From: Planctomycetaceae bacterium
Lineage (GTDB): Bacteria > Planctomycetota > Planctomycetia > Pirellulales > Thermoguttaceae
Direction of reading: 5' to 3'
DNA length: 8,516 nt
Assembly: GCA_031266315.1 (NCBI GenBank)
Contig: JAISBG010000779.1
Coordinates: 1-8,516, forward strand
Part shown: one piece after another, positions 1 through 7,221 of the stretch
How positions within the stretch are numbered: position 1 is the stretch's first letter
How the letters are laid out: every line of letters starts with the position of its first letter
Notes under the pieces: model-generated
What the model saw: the letters and a program-made list of their open reading frames with translations, nothing else
Databases searched by the model: none
What the model was told of the DNA's origin: nothing
Program-made: the position numbers and the translations under genes

Positions 1-145
1 ACCGGAACCGGTTCGCGTTCTGACTCTTGCCCGCAAAACGGAGCAGTTTTGAAACATAGTTTTTACAAGCAAACAAACTCAAAAAGGGGCGGAAACGTCT
101 AAAGTGTTTTACATAACTCAAAATATAGTAAAAGGTTACGAAACA

Positions 146-197
146 AGCGGTTTTCCAAATCATCCAAAAAATCGCAATGACTAATAAAAAAACCGCT
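146..197. repeat. 9-base inverted repeat with 34-base spacer
   Basis: AGCGGTTTT at 146-154 is the exact reverse complement of AAAACCGCT at 189-197. The spacer is long (34 bases) and AT-rich, and no run of T follows on +, so this is not a standard intrinsic terminator. It may be part of a larger folded repeat or a weak end signal for a gene lying left of the window. Confidence 0.4.
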
Positions 198-240
198 CTT
201 GAGTCAAGGGGTTGCCCACCTTTTGTAAAAGGTTGCTCTT
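191..240 (+). repeat. Degenerate copy of the GCCCACCT intergenic repeat
   Basis: A small hairpin (AACC 191-194 with GGTT 210-213, and CTTG 198-201 with CAAG 205-208 around a 3-base loop AGT) is followed directly by GTTGCCCACCTT at 211-222 and then GGTTGCTCTT at 231-240. The right end of the 3792-4009 element has the same order: a CCCTTC/GAAGGG hairpin with a 3-base loop, then ATCGCCCACCTT, then GGTTGCCCACCTCTT. The second unit here lacks CCACC. ACCTTTT (218-224) and AAAAGGT (227-233) also form a local palindrome. I read this as a truncated member of the same repeat family. Confidence 0.55.
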
Positions 241-333
241 AAAGGGGCGGAAGAAAAACTTGTAATCCTACTGCGGTTGAGCGTTTATTGATTCCGATGG
301 GAAATATTATAAATTGGAAAAGATAAATTGCCC

Positions 334-362
334 TTGCGTCAAAACGTAAATTTTGGCATTAT
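334..362 (+). promoter_or_regulatory. Possible weak promoter of the membrane-protein gene
   Basis: TTGCGT at 334-339 and CATTAT at 357-362 are separated by 17 bases, the usual spacing for a housekeeping sigma promoter. Both hexamers match the consensus poorly and the region is AT-rich, so a chance match is quite possible. If real, transcription would begin near 370 and leave a leader of roughly 75 bases. Confidence 0.2.
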
Positions 363-445
363 ACGCAACCGTTTTTAGCGGGAACTGTTTCCAGCCGGTT
401 CCGCCGTAACTGACAAATTGCCAAACTTATCGGAAAATTAAGGAC

Positions 446-3400
446 ATGCGACTTTCGTTGCGTACACTTCTTGCGTTCGAAGATCATATTTTCGATCAAG
501 AGCAACATCAACAACTTGAACGGCTTATTCCGAAACACGATGCCGCTTCGACGATGTTGAACCGCATCCGAAGTACGGTACGCAATCCCCGTCTCGGCGT
601 GCCGGGGTTGGTCGATCAACGCGAAGAACTTGATCCCAACCTTGTCGCTGAATATCTCGATCACCAAATGCCAGAAGAAGTTCAGGAGCGGTTTGAAACC
701 TATTGCCTGTCCTCCGACAAATATCTTGCGGAAATTACTTCCATTCACCACGTTTTATCGAATGTTCTCGGCGAACCCGCCCGAACCAGCCGTGAATGTC
801 GGCAACATTGTTATGATCTTTACCGGTTGCCGGTAACACCGGAAGTTTTCCGTGAAAAGCAGGAGAAAGAAAGAAAAGAATCGGAACTTCCTTTCGGTTC
901 CCGTAAACTCTCGTTCGACGATTATTTGCCGCCGCCTCGCCATTCCGAAACTTCTAAGCCAATAAAACCAACCGGTCAAACGATTGGTCAAACAATTGAT
1001 CAGAGAACTGAATCGAATGAATTTCAGGTCAATCGAACTTCGTCTTCCGGTTCAATTAGTCAAAAAATTGATCAAAAAGTTGGTCAAAAAATTGATCGAA
1101 AAAACCGACCGGAATTGGTTGCGTTCCAGCAGCAACACGAAACTTACGAAACCTACGAAGAAAAAAACCTGTTACCTTCCTTTAATATTGCTCCGTTTCC
1201 GCATTTGACGTCCGCCGTTGTTCCCGCCCAAACCGACATCCCCGAACCCCAAACCGCTCCCACTGTTTCCGCGTCCGTTCCCTCTGCAGAACAGAAGAAT
1301 GTCCAACCGTTTTCATTGGCTAATATATTGACTAATATACTAGTTAATGTGTTTGGGAATTGGTTGACCGCCGGTAAAACGGAAAAAAACAAAACAGAAA
1401 ACAAAACGGAAAACCGTACCGAATACACCCAAATCAATCCGCAAAAAAATAATTCATTGTGGACAGTGTTGATGATTTTCCTGTTATGTTCCACCGTGTG
1501 GCTTGGTTGGAATAAAGTTCAGGAAAAATGGAATAACACTCAACATAAAAATGAAACCGCTCTTATGAATACTCGGTTGGAGACGACCGATTCGGCTTCG
1601 GAAGTTTCGGAGCCGTCGAATGTGCCGGAAAAAACGACAACGACGACCGCCGTATCGCTCGCAACCGCAACGCCGCCGATTGCCGAAGTGCGGGAGTCGG
1701 CAACTGCATTGCCGGAACCGCCTAAAAAATCAATCGAAATCATTCCGTCTCCTACTTCCGTGTTGCCGACATTGCCGCAACAACCTAAAGAGGAACTCGT
1801 TCAACCTCCTGCGAACACGAATATTAATATTAATACCAACATTGCAACAGAGTCCTTGCCGCAAAATATTCCGCCGGTTACGGAGTTGGCAACAGCAACG
1901 AAAACAGCAACAGAATTTCAACCACAACCTTCGGATTCTGTCGTGTGTGCATTGCCGGAGTTGCCGCCGTCAACTTCTTCCGTCCCGCCCGCAACAACAG
2001 CGACCCAATTAAAATCAAGAGAAACGCCTTTATCCAATTTATCCCAATTGCCCGAAAAACCGATGTCGTTTGCGCCCAATCCGATGCGACATTCCCAAAC
2101 GGTGATTGTTCCGACCGACAGCAGTGAAAGTCAATCTTTTCCGTTTCCTCCGGCGGATTCTCCAACTCAGACACTTGCGGAACCGGCACCGGCTTCAGTA
2201 GCAACACCAACAGCACCACCGACAACACCGGCACCCGCGTCGGCATCAACATCAACTCCGGCAAAACGACGCGAAAAACCGCAAATCCGAAATTCTGCCG
2301 TTGTTGCCAGAGTCACACCGACCAATTTTGAAACACCGGTTCCGTCAAAACCTCTTTTGGTGGCAATGCCGGAACGTGAACCGGAACAATTTGACGACCA
2401 ATCGCTAATTGCTTTTCAACCGATTTCCGCCCCACCGAAACAAAAAAACGCCGCCTTGCTTTCGGCTGAATTTGTGGAACCGAAACGACATGGCGATATG
2501 GTTTCCGGTTTGAATTTGAAGGAGCCGCAAAACCCCAATGCGTGGATGACATCGGTTGTGAATCAGATTCAGGAAGAACAGCAGGGCAAACAATTGGTTA
2601 AACAACTGGTTAAACAACCAGTTAAAAAACCGGCGGAACAATCAATGGAACGATTGGCTGGACAATCGGAACCTGTTTTTAGGAATGAATTAACCGATCA
2701 TCAGCCGAAACAGTCCATTGCGTTTGGCAATGCATTTGGTAATACGGATCATCTCATGGGCAATGCGATTCCGAATGAACCCGCCGCCGCAATTCCGACA
2801 CAACATGTTATTCCGGTTGGTGAAATTCGGGAGAAGCCGGAGATTCCGCAACCTCCGGTTCTTGGGCGGGTTCTTGCGGTGAAGGAGCCGTGCATTGTTT
2901 TTTCCGCATCGACTGCCAGTGACCAGTGGGAGATGAAGCGGTTGCCGTTGGCACTTCACGCCGACCAATATCTTTTGACAACCTCGCCATTCCGTGCGGT
3001 GGTGGAGTTGGAAAGTGGTTTTCTGGTTGAAATGGTGGGCGACTCCAAATTCTGCCTGCTGGAACCGGACGAAAACGGAATTGCCGGAGTTTTTATTGAT
3101 TACGGACGTTTGGTGATTCGTCCGATTTTTTCCGAAAACAAAAACAGCACTCAATCGCTCCGTCTCCAAACGGAAAAGATTCAGGGAACCGTCCATTTGA
3201 CGAATCCGGCGAGCCTGATATTTGTGGATACGTTTGCGGAGATTCTTGAAAATACACCCAATGAATCCACTTTGCATCGTCCTGTTCTTCCTCAAACGCG
3301 ACCAATTCTTGGGCTAATTCCTGAGGCAAACGGAAAAATTTCATGGCAAGTCGGTCAAGTGTCGCTTGCGGCAACCCGACAAGCTGGAGTTCTGTTGGTT

Positions 3401-3763
3401 CAGGAAAAGCCGGAACTTGGCAATATTCAGGGACTTCCTAATTGGTTGAATCCTTTACCGTTGCCGCCGGAAAGCGAGCAATTGGCGGCGGTGTGCCATC
3501 GGATTTTCGACAAAACGGACGGCAATTGTGAAGCGGCGTTGAACTTATTGATTCGGGAGCCGTCTATTGCGGTTCGTTCCTTTGGCTATCGCCTTTGGGG
3601 TGATCTTGGGCGGTTTGACATTCCTCTAACTTTTCTTTCGGAAGCCAAACCGGACGAAGAACCAATTCGGCAAGTTCTCGTCCCTTATTTCCGTGAAGTG
3701 ATGAAACGCGACGAAGAAACAGTTCAACGTCTCGCCGATGCAATTGAAACGGTTCGGCATTAA
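446..3763 (+). CDS. Planctomycete-type single-pass membrane protein with FecR-like C-terminal region
   Basis: The product has 1105 residues. Residues 1 to about 125 match, from memory, an N-terminal domain common in planctomycete proteins, sometimes labelled anti-sigma-like: MRLSLRTLLAFEDH, then DPNLVAEYLD, then a C-terminal helix with RECRQHC. I see no H-x3-C-x2-C zinc motif. Residues 125-337 are a polar linker with Gln-rich tandem repeats (177-219) and Asn/Lys/Glu repeats. Residues about 338-357 (LWTVLMIFLLCSTVWLGW) form the only clear membrane span. Residues 358 to about 790 are a Pro/Thr/Ala/Gln-rich linker, presumably outside the cytosol. Residues about 803-930 resemble a FecR-type beta domain (GRVLAV, LLTTSPFRAVVELESGFLVEM). 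Residues about 990-1105 are mainly helical. The start fits the family N-terminus. AGGA lies only one base before the ATG, so it is not a normal ribosome site. The cytosol-to-outside layout suggests signalling or envelope anchoring. The exact role is unknown. Confidence 0.85.
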   Translation: MRLSLRTLLAFEDHIFDQEQHQQLERLIPKHDAASTMLNRIRSTVRNPRLGVPGLVDQREELDPNLVAEYLDHQMPEEVQERFETYCLSSDKYLAEITSIHHVLSNVLGEPARTSRECRQHCYDLYRLPVTPEVFREKQEKERKESELPFGSRKLSFDDYLPPPRHSETSKPIKPTGQTIGQTIDQRTESNEFQVNRTSSSGSISQKIDQKVGQKIDRKNRPELVAFQQQHETYETYEEKNLLPSFNIAPFPHLTSAVVPAQTDIPEPQTAPTVSASVPSAEQKNVQPFSLANILTNILVNVFGNWLTAGKTEKNKTENKTENRTEYTQINPQKNNSLWTVLMIFLLCSTVWLGWNKVQEKWNNTQHKNETALMNTRLETTDSASEVSEPSNVPEKTTTTTAVSLATATPPIAEVRESATALPEPPKKSIEIIPSPTSVLPTLPQQPKEELVQPPANTNININTNIATESLPQNIPPVTELATATKTATEFQPQPSDSVVCALPELPPSTSSVPPATTATQLKSRETPLSNLSQLPEKPMSFAPNPMRHSQTVIVPTDSSESQSFPFPPADSPTQTLAEPAPASVATPTAPPTTPAPASASTSTPAKRREKPQIRNSAVVARVTPTNFETPVPSKPLLVAMPEREPEQFDDQSLIAFQPISAPPKQKNAALLSAEFVEPKRHGDMVSGLNLKEPQNPNAWMTSVVNQIQEEQQGKQLVKQLVKQPVKKPAEQSMERLAGQSEPVFRNELTDHQPKQSIAFGNAFGNTDHLMGNAIPNEPAAAIPTQHVIPVGEIREKPEIPQPPVLGRVLAVKEPCIVFSASTASDQWEMKRLPLALHADQYLLTTSPFRAVVELESGFLVEMVGDSKFCLLEPDENGIAGVFIDYGRLVIRPIFSENKNSTQSLRLQTEKIQGTVHLTNPASLIFVDTFAEILENTPNESTLHRPVLPQTRPILGLIPEANGKISWQVGQVSLAATRQAGVLLVQEKPELGNIQGLPNWLNPLPLPPESEQLAAVCHRIFDKTDGNCEAALNLLIREPSIAVRSFGYRLWGDLGRFDIPLTFLSEAKPDEEPIRQVLVPYFREVMKRDEETVQRLADAIETVRH
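974..1102 (+). repeat. In-frame 12-base tandem repeats (Gln-rich)
   Basis: Units of 12 bases of the form (G/A)(G/A)TCAAAxxxTT recur at 974-1004 and 1058-1102. They encode a four-residue period such as GQTI GQTI DQRT and SQKI DQKV GQKI DRK. The copies differ by a few bases. They lie inside the cytosolic linker of the membrane-protein gene and look like products of replication slippage that stayed in frame. Confidence 0.7.
2588..2632 (+). repeat. In-frame tandem repeat encoding KQLV-type units
   Basis: AAACAATTGGTT, AAACAACTGGTT, AAACAACCAGTT and AAAAAACCGGCG follow each other as 12-base units. They encode KQLV KQLV KQPV KKPA at residues 715-730 of the membrane protein, within its outer linker. 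This is the same four-residue period as the repeats at 974-1102. Confidence 0.65.
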
Positions 3764-3791
3764 AAAAGTCAAACAAAGCGATTCCTTCTTC

Positions 3792-3827
3792 ATCAAAGAG
3801 GTGAGCAATATCAAAGAGGTGGGCGAT
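3792..3827. repeat. 18-base tandem repeat, two copies
   Basis: ATCAAAGAGGTGAGCAAT (3792-3809) is followed at once by ATCAAAGAGGTGGGCGAT (3810-3827), with two differences in 18 bases. On the other strand each copy reads IAHLFD. The facing arm at 3979-4008 carries two shorter 15-base units, each with GCCCACCT, in the opposite orientation. These pairs form the ends of the structured element. Confidence 0.8.
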
Positions 3828-3845
3828 GTTCCGCTGGAACATCGC
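3823..3845. other. Perfect 10-bp hairpin
   Basis: GCGATGTTCC (3823-3832) and GGAACATCGC (3836-3845) are exact reverse complements around the loop GCT. No T run follows on +, so it is not a typical intrinsic terminator for the membrane-protein gene. It is best seen as one branch of the 3792-4009 element. Confidence 0.75.
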
Positions 3846-3959
3846 GCCGGTTGAGTCATACTCGATTCCAGAAAGGTTTGTCCTTCATAAAAATTCTGCT
3901 ATTAAATCAATACACACAGGAAAGGCAAACCGATTGGAGTCGATGATAAACCAACCGGC

Positions 3960-3983
3960 GCGACCCTTCAGCGAAGGGATCGC
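3960..3983. other. Hairpin with one bulged A
   Basis: GCGACCCTTC (3960-3969) pairs with GAAGGG-A-TCGC (3973-3983) around the loop AGC, giving ten pairs interrupted by one extra A at 3979. It sits directly before the first GCCCACCT unit, as the smaller hairpin does at 191-213, and forms a branch of the 3792-4009 element. Confidence 0.7.
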
Positions 3984-4026
3984 CCACCTTATGGTTGCCC
4001 ACCTCTTTTCTGATTTTTCGTGAACA

Positions 4027-4062
4027 GTTACAAAAAATGTTCCACAAACATTTGTACGTAAC
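4027..4062 (-). terminator. Weak intrinsic terminator of the metalloprotease gene
   Basis: Read on the - strand just after the protease stop codon, AAATGTT, a five-base loop and AACATTT form a seven-pair stem that runs into six T. An outer pair GTTAC (4027-4031) and GTAAC (4058-4062) encloses it. The stem is AT-rich and therefore weak, but its position, immediately past the stop, and its T run fit termination. Confidence 0.4.
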
Positions 4063-4064
4063 CA

Positions 4065-7000
4065 TTAAGGGTAATACCGGATAAGGTTGGCGTCCAGAAC
4101 TTTTCGGATACGTTCTTGCAACGATAAAAGATGAGTCCGCGATGCCGTGTCCAATTTTGCCTTGCCGTTAAGCAACGCCTGAATATTCGAGGATAAACTC
4201 GTCAATTGTTGTTGCGCAATTGATTGACTTGATAACGGCGGCAATTCGCCCAACGAATAAAAAGATAAAACTTGAAAATAATCATTTTGTAACATTCGTT
4301 GATGCAATCCGATTGCCGGTTTTCGTGCGGTAAATTCGCCTTCTTTGATTGTTTCCAACTCCTTGAAAATCGCATCCGTTATCGTTTCGAATAATTCGTC
4401 AATCGTATAAACATCGTCTCCTTCCGCAACACGAAGTTGCGTTTCTTCCAGCCGTTCCAATGTCCATGGATAAATTAATTGATACAAAATATAACGGCGG
4501 GCAAACAAAATCAATTCGCTCAATGTCCATGTTTGAGTGCCGTAAATCTGATAGTTCCAATGTAACCATTTTTCTTCGCCGAACTGGTTGTACACCTCGT
4601 GCGAAATTTTGAACGAGTCGGCTGCTAATATTGTTTTACAAATATATTCCAGCGAATCGCGTTGTGTTTTAGCGTCCACAACTTGAATCGGCGGACGACC
4701 TTTGGGGTCGCCGCGATGGTCGCGATTGACGTAAAGTCCGGCAACATTCCGCGCCAACACATAATTCGCACTAACACGGTCAAAAGTCAGTAACATGAAA
4801 AAACGTCCCGCGTCTTTATAACTGCCGCCTTCCTTGACCGAACGGTCTAGCAATTCCGGTAACAATTTTTCATAACGCGCTGTTGCGGTTTTAGCGTAAT
4901 CCAACGGATTGGAACCAAGATCACGAGTTGAAGTGAGCGGATCAGAATCTGTTACTATAATATCTTCATCGGTTGCAAAATTCCGACCGCTTTCCGCCTG
5001 ACGTGCGGCAATTTTTTGGAGTTCCTTCAACTCTCCGTCCGTTCCGCCGGAAACAATTTTGTAACCGTATTCAATTGCCAGATAATCGTACGGTCCCAGT
5101 GTTGACATGAAATAATCGCCTTGCGGCTGTCCTTTCGGCGCAACGTTAATTGGTAAATAATCCATGACGGAACCGGCAATTCCAAATTCCTTTGAACGAT
5201 CCGGCTTGTTGATTTCCTCCAACGTCAGCCAACTGCTTGCCTTAAAATTATGACGCAATCCGAGTGTATGACCAACTTCATGCATCACAAGGTCTTTGAT
5301 TCCGGCAAGAATAATTCGTTCCAATTTTTCTGCCATTGCTTTTTCTTTTTCTTGTCGGGACGATTTTTTCGTATCCTTTTTTTTGTCTTTTTTCTCTTCA
5401 TTTTTGGTATCGCCGTTTTCTTTCTTTTCGTCATCTTTTTTTGACTCTTTTTCAGAATCGGCTTTTTCGTCCGCTTTTTCATCAGTTTTTTCATCGGCTT
5501 TATCGGACTCTTTTTCGTCCTTTTTTTCGCCGTTGTTTTCACTGTTGTTTTTTGAAGACTCTTTTGTCTCGTCCGACTTTTCATCAGATGTCTTATCCGC
5601 ATCTTCATCTTTGTTTTCTTCTTTTTCTTTATCCTTTTCTTCTTCTTCTGCCGAATCATCGTCATCGTCGTTCATTAGTGAAACAGCAAGTGATGCCAAC
5701 GCAATTTGTGTTGCTTTATTTTTCGCGTCGGTACAAAAACAATCGTTCAATCCTGAATGAGGAACCGCATGTTGCGCTTCTTTGTGTTTTTCGTAACGTT
5801 TCTTAAAAGCGGAAGCAATCTCATCTTTTTTGTCTGTTTCCGGCGGAATTAAATCGGCAATAAAATAATCAAACCGGTCTTTCCAGTGATCAATAAAACC
5901 GGCATCAATAATAATATCCGCATCAAGAATTTCTCCGTTAAGAGGATTCACGTGACTCGGTCCCATTGCAAATCCGGCGTCCGATGTAATCCATCGAATT
6001 GTGTTATAATTAATATCTTCTGAATCCCAGTTATCGGAATCGGATTGTTGACGGACTTCAATCGCGTTCACAATACCGATTTTTTCAAACGCTTTATTCC
6101 ATTCCAAAATTCCTTCACGGACAGCATGGCGATATTTGAATGGAACCGTTTTTTCGATCCAAAAAACAATCGGTTTTTTAGGCGGTGAAAGAGTTGCCGA
6201 CGAATCCGCTTTCTGGAGATTCCAACGGTTGATATACCGGACAAGATGATCTTCTTTTTCGTTACGTGAAAAATTTTTATGTGTTGTGGTAAAATAACCG
6301 ATCCGATTATCCGCTAAACGTGACGAATAACCGGTTGATGGAAGTTTACTGACCGAATAATGAATCGTAACTCCAACACTATTCGCGTCCGGCGAATCGG
6401 CGGCGGAATAATAATAACGATAAACAGAATAAGTTGCGGCAACCCGAAATTCAATATTGTTCGGAAATCCTTTGACTTCGCCCCAAGTGGAACGGTCACG
6501 GGCAAAAGAACCGCCGACATCACGACCAAGTTTGGGAAGATCGGACATGAAAACCGACGCCATATCAATAACATCACCGCCGCCGTCACCGGTTGCGAGA
6601 ATTGGCAGGCTATAAAGAATACTGTCGGAATACGCGACATCAACCGCTTTTGCTTCCGGCGTTCCCGAATCGGCTTTGAACCGGATATTGCGCCGGACAA
6701 TCTGAATCGAATCGTTGACTTTACGGAATTGCCAGAGCCAGTCCTCGTCGGATTCCTGAAGCGTGTAACCGCCAATCGCGCTCCAACCGGAACCTTTGGC
6801 AATTGCCATCGCAATCAGATAATCCGTGTTAAGATTGGAACTCTTGATTTCAGCGTACAACTTTTCTTTTTTACGGTACAACGTAATGAGTCCGTCAATT
6901 TTTTGAGCATCGGGAAGAACTTCTTTAATTGGTTTGGGACGATCATCTTTTTTGACGGTTGCACTGACAACCGTACTAGCAGGAGTGTCGGGTTTAACCG

Positions 7001-7100
7001 GTGGTTTGACCTCCTGAGCGTTGAGCCGAACAATTCCGGCGGAAAAAATCAAAATTCCTAAAATGATCCCAAAATGTGCGTTTCGTTGAAATTTGTTCAT
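4065..7100 (-). CDS. Exported zinc metalloprotease, metzincin-like (DUF5117/DUF4953 type)
   Basis: The product has 1011 residues. Residues 1-28 form a signal peptide (basic start, hydrophobic GIILGILIFSAGIV, likely cut after LNA), so it acts outside the cytosol. Residues about 60-300 fit the N-terminal DUF5118/DUF5117 regions of this family. The catalytic half begins near 308 (PIVFWIEKTVPF), followed by the family signature EGILEWNKAFEKIG, the GPSHVNPLNGEIL segment, the zinc site HEVGHTLGLRHNF at 607-619 (ligands H607, H611, H617; catalytic E608) and a Met-turn SVMDY with M646. The rest is mostly helical. Residues 477-588 are a charged low-complexity insert. The ATG at 7098-7100 gives a complete signal peptide; no Shine-Dalgarno sequence is visible. 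Family members occur in planctomycetes and Bacteroidetes, with substrates generally unknown. It looks intact and presumably active. The gene stands alone, convergent with its neighbour. Confidence 0.93.
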   Translation of the reverse strand: MNKFQRNAHFGIILGILIFSAGIVRLNAQEVKPPVKPDTPASTVVSATVKKDDRPKPIKEVLPDAQKIDGLITLYRKKEKLYAEIKSSNLNTDYLIAMAIAKGSGWSAIGGYTLQESDEDWLWQFRKVNDSIQIVRRNIRFKADSGTPEAKAVDVAYSDSILYSLPILATGDGGGDVIDMASVFMSDLPKLGRDVGGSFARDRSTWGEVKGFPNNIEFRVAATYSVYRYYYSAADSPDANSVGVTIHYSVSKLPSTGYSSRLADNRIGYFTTTHKNFSRNEKEDHLVRYINRWNLQKADSSATLSPPKKPIVFWIEKTVPFKYRHAVREGILEWNKAFEKIGIVNAIEVRQQSDSDNWDSEDINYNTIRWITSDAGFAMGPSHVNPLNGEILDADIIIDAGFIDHWKDRFDYFIADLIPPETDKKDEIASAFKKRYEKHKEAQHAVPHSGLNDCFCTDAKNKATQIALASLAVSLMNDDDDDSAEEEEKDKEKEENKDEDADKTSDEKSDETKESSKNNSENNGEKKDEKESDKADEKTDEKADEKADSEKESKKDDEKKENGDTKNEEKKDKKKDTKKSSRQEKEKAMAEKLERIILAGIKDLVMHEVGHTLGLRHNFKASSWLTLEEINKPDRSKEFGIAGSVMDYLPINVAPKGQPQGDYFMSTLGPYDYLAIEYGYKIVSGGTDGELKELQKIAARQAESGRNFATDEDIIVTDSDPLTSTRDLGSNPLDYAKTATARYEKLLPELLDRSVKEGGSYKDAGRFFMLLTFDRVSANYVLARNVAGLYVNRDHRGDPKGRPPIQVVDAKTQRDSLEYICKTILAADSFKISHEVYNQFGEEKWLHWNYQIYGTQTWTLSELILFARRYILYQLIYPWTLERLEETQLRVAEGDDVYTIDELFETITDAIFKELETIKEGEFTARKPAIGLHQRMLQNDYFQVLSFYSLGELPPLSSQSIAQQQLTSLSSNIQALLNGKAKLDTASRTHLLSLQERIRKVLDANLIRYYP
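5337..5672 (-). repeat. Asp/Glu/Lys-rich low-complexity insert in the metalloprotease
   Basis: Residues 477-588 begin with NDDDDDSAEEEEKDKEKEE and continue with near-repeats of DEKSDE, DEKADEKAD and DKKKDTKK. Almost no hydrophobic residue occurs over 112 positions. The insert lies between the GEIL-containing part of the catalytic domain and the zinc helix that starts at H607. It is likely a disordered loop, possibly binding cations. The antisense frames it opens on + are artefacts of its GAA/GAT/AAA composition. Confidence 0.85.
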
Positions 7101-7147
7101 AGTAATTTAGGGGAAATGAATGAGGGAAAAACTAAATACACTACCAA

Positions 7148-7213
7148 AATATTGCCGAGCAATGAGAATTTTTTATAAAATTTTTATAAAATTTTCACAA
7201 AATAGGCAATATT
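7148..7213 (-). promoter_or_regulatory. Inverted repeat in the metalloprotease leader
   Basis: AATATTGCC at 7148-7156 is the exact reverse complement of GGCAATATT at 7205-7213. A short nested hairpin, ATTGC-CGA-GCAAT, occupies 7151-7163. Between the arms lies a tandem AT-rich repeat, TTTTTATAAAAT, at 7170-7181 and 7181-7192. If transcription starts near 7215, the first arm lies at the very 5' end of the message. It may be a leader stem or an operator. The AT-richness lowers certainty. Confidence 0.35.
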
Positions 7214-7221
7214 GATAAAAT

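Larger units (their letters stand above)
83..252. repeat. 12-base direct repeat pair AAAGGGGCGGAA
   Basis: The same 12 bases, AAAGGGGCGGAA, occur at 83-94 and again at 241-252. The copies stand 158 bases apart, start to start, and are followed by different sequence. They flank the inverted repeat at 146-197 and the degenerate intergenic repeat at 191-240. They could mark duplicated target DNA around an inserted element or be binding sites. The sequence alone does not decide. Confidence 0.5.
1..445. other. Upstream non-coding region of the membrane-protein gene
   Basis: I see no convincing gene here. Reading frames that enter it are antisense shadows of the gene starting at 446. The stretch is AT-rich and carries several short repeats: a 12-base direct repeat, a 9-base inverted repeat and a degenerate copy of the intergenic repeat found at 3979-4009, all listed separately. 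Any gene to the left must end before position 1, so whether the first gene has an upstream partner, such as a sigma factor, cannot be judged. Confidence 0.6.
3792..4009. repeat. 218-base structured intergenic element with inverted ends
   Basis: The element can fold almost end to end. Outer stem: 3795-3809 pairs with 3994-4008 (13 Watson-Crick pairs and one G-T in 15), and 3817-3827 pairs with 3979-3989 (11 of 11). Hairpin: 3823-3832 with 3836-3845. Central arm: GCGCCGGTTG 3844-3853 with CAACCGGCGC 3952-3961, then 3862-3870 with 3935-3943, then GGTTTG 3875-3880 with CAAACC 3926-3931, ending in an AT-rich loop. Second hairpin: 3960-3983. Some segments overlap, so the outer stem and the hairpins partly compete. 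It lies between two convergent genes. It could be a palindromic mobile repeat of REP or MITE type, a structured RNA or a two-way terminator. A degenerate relative lies at 191-240. I cannot match it to a named family. Confidence 0.65.

Noticed and set aside
359..751. A 130-codon frame on - over the start of the first gene
   Set aside because: It is antisense to the conserved N-terminal domain of the membrane protein and shows no family features of its own.
3792..3827. A CRISPR array
   Set aside because: The two 18-base units touch with no spacer and there are no further copies in order.
3823..3845. Intrinsic terminator of the membrane-protein gene
   Set aside because: The stem is strong, but no T run follows on +, and the hairpin is part of a larger folded element.
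3826..4023. A 65-codon open frame on + between the two convergent genes
   Set aside because: It lies wholly within the folded repeat element, has no ribosome site, and its sequence is explained by the inverted repeat units.
5250..5806. Long Phe/Ser- and Arg/Phe-rich frames on + inside the metalloprotease gene
   Set aside because: They are the reverse reading of GAA/GAT/AAA-rich codons in the charged insert. Such composition opens all frames.
6360..7061. A 233-codon frame on + antisense to the 5' part of the protease gene
   Set aside because: The protease frame opposite has a signal peptide and conserved family motifs. The antisense product shows no recognisable domain.
7170..7192. Terminal inverted repeat or target duplication of the transposon
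   Set aside because: The TTTTTATAAAAT pair is a tandem AT repeat within the bacterial leader, with no matching copy beyond the transposase.
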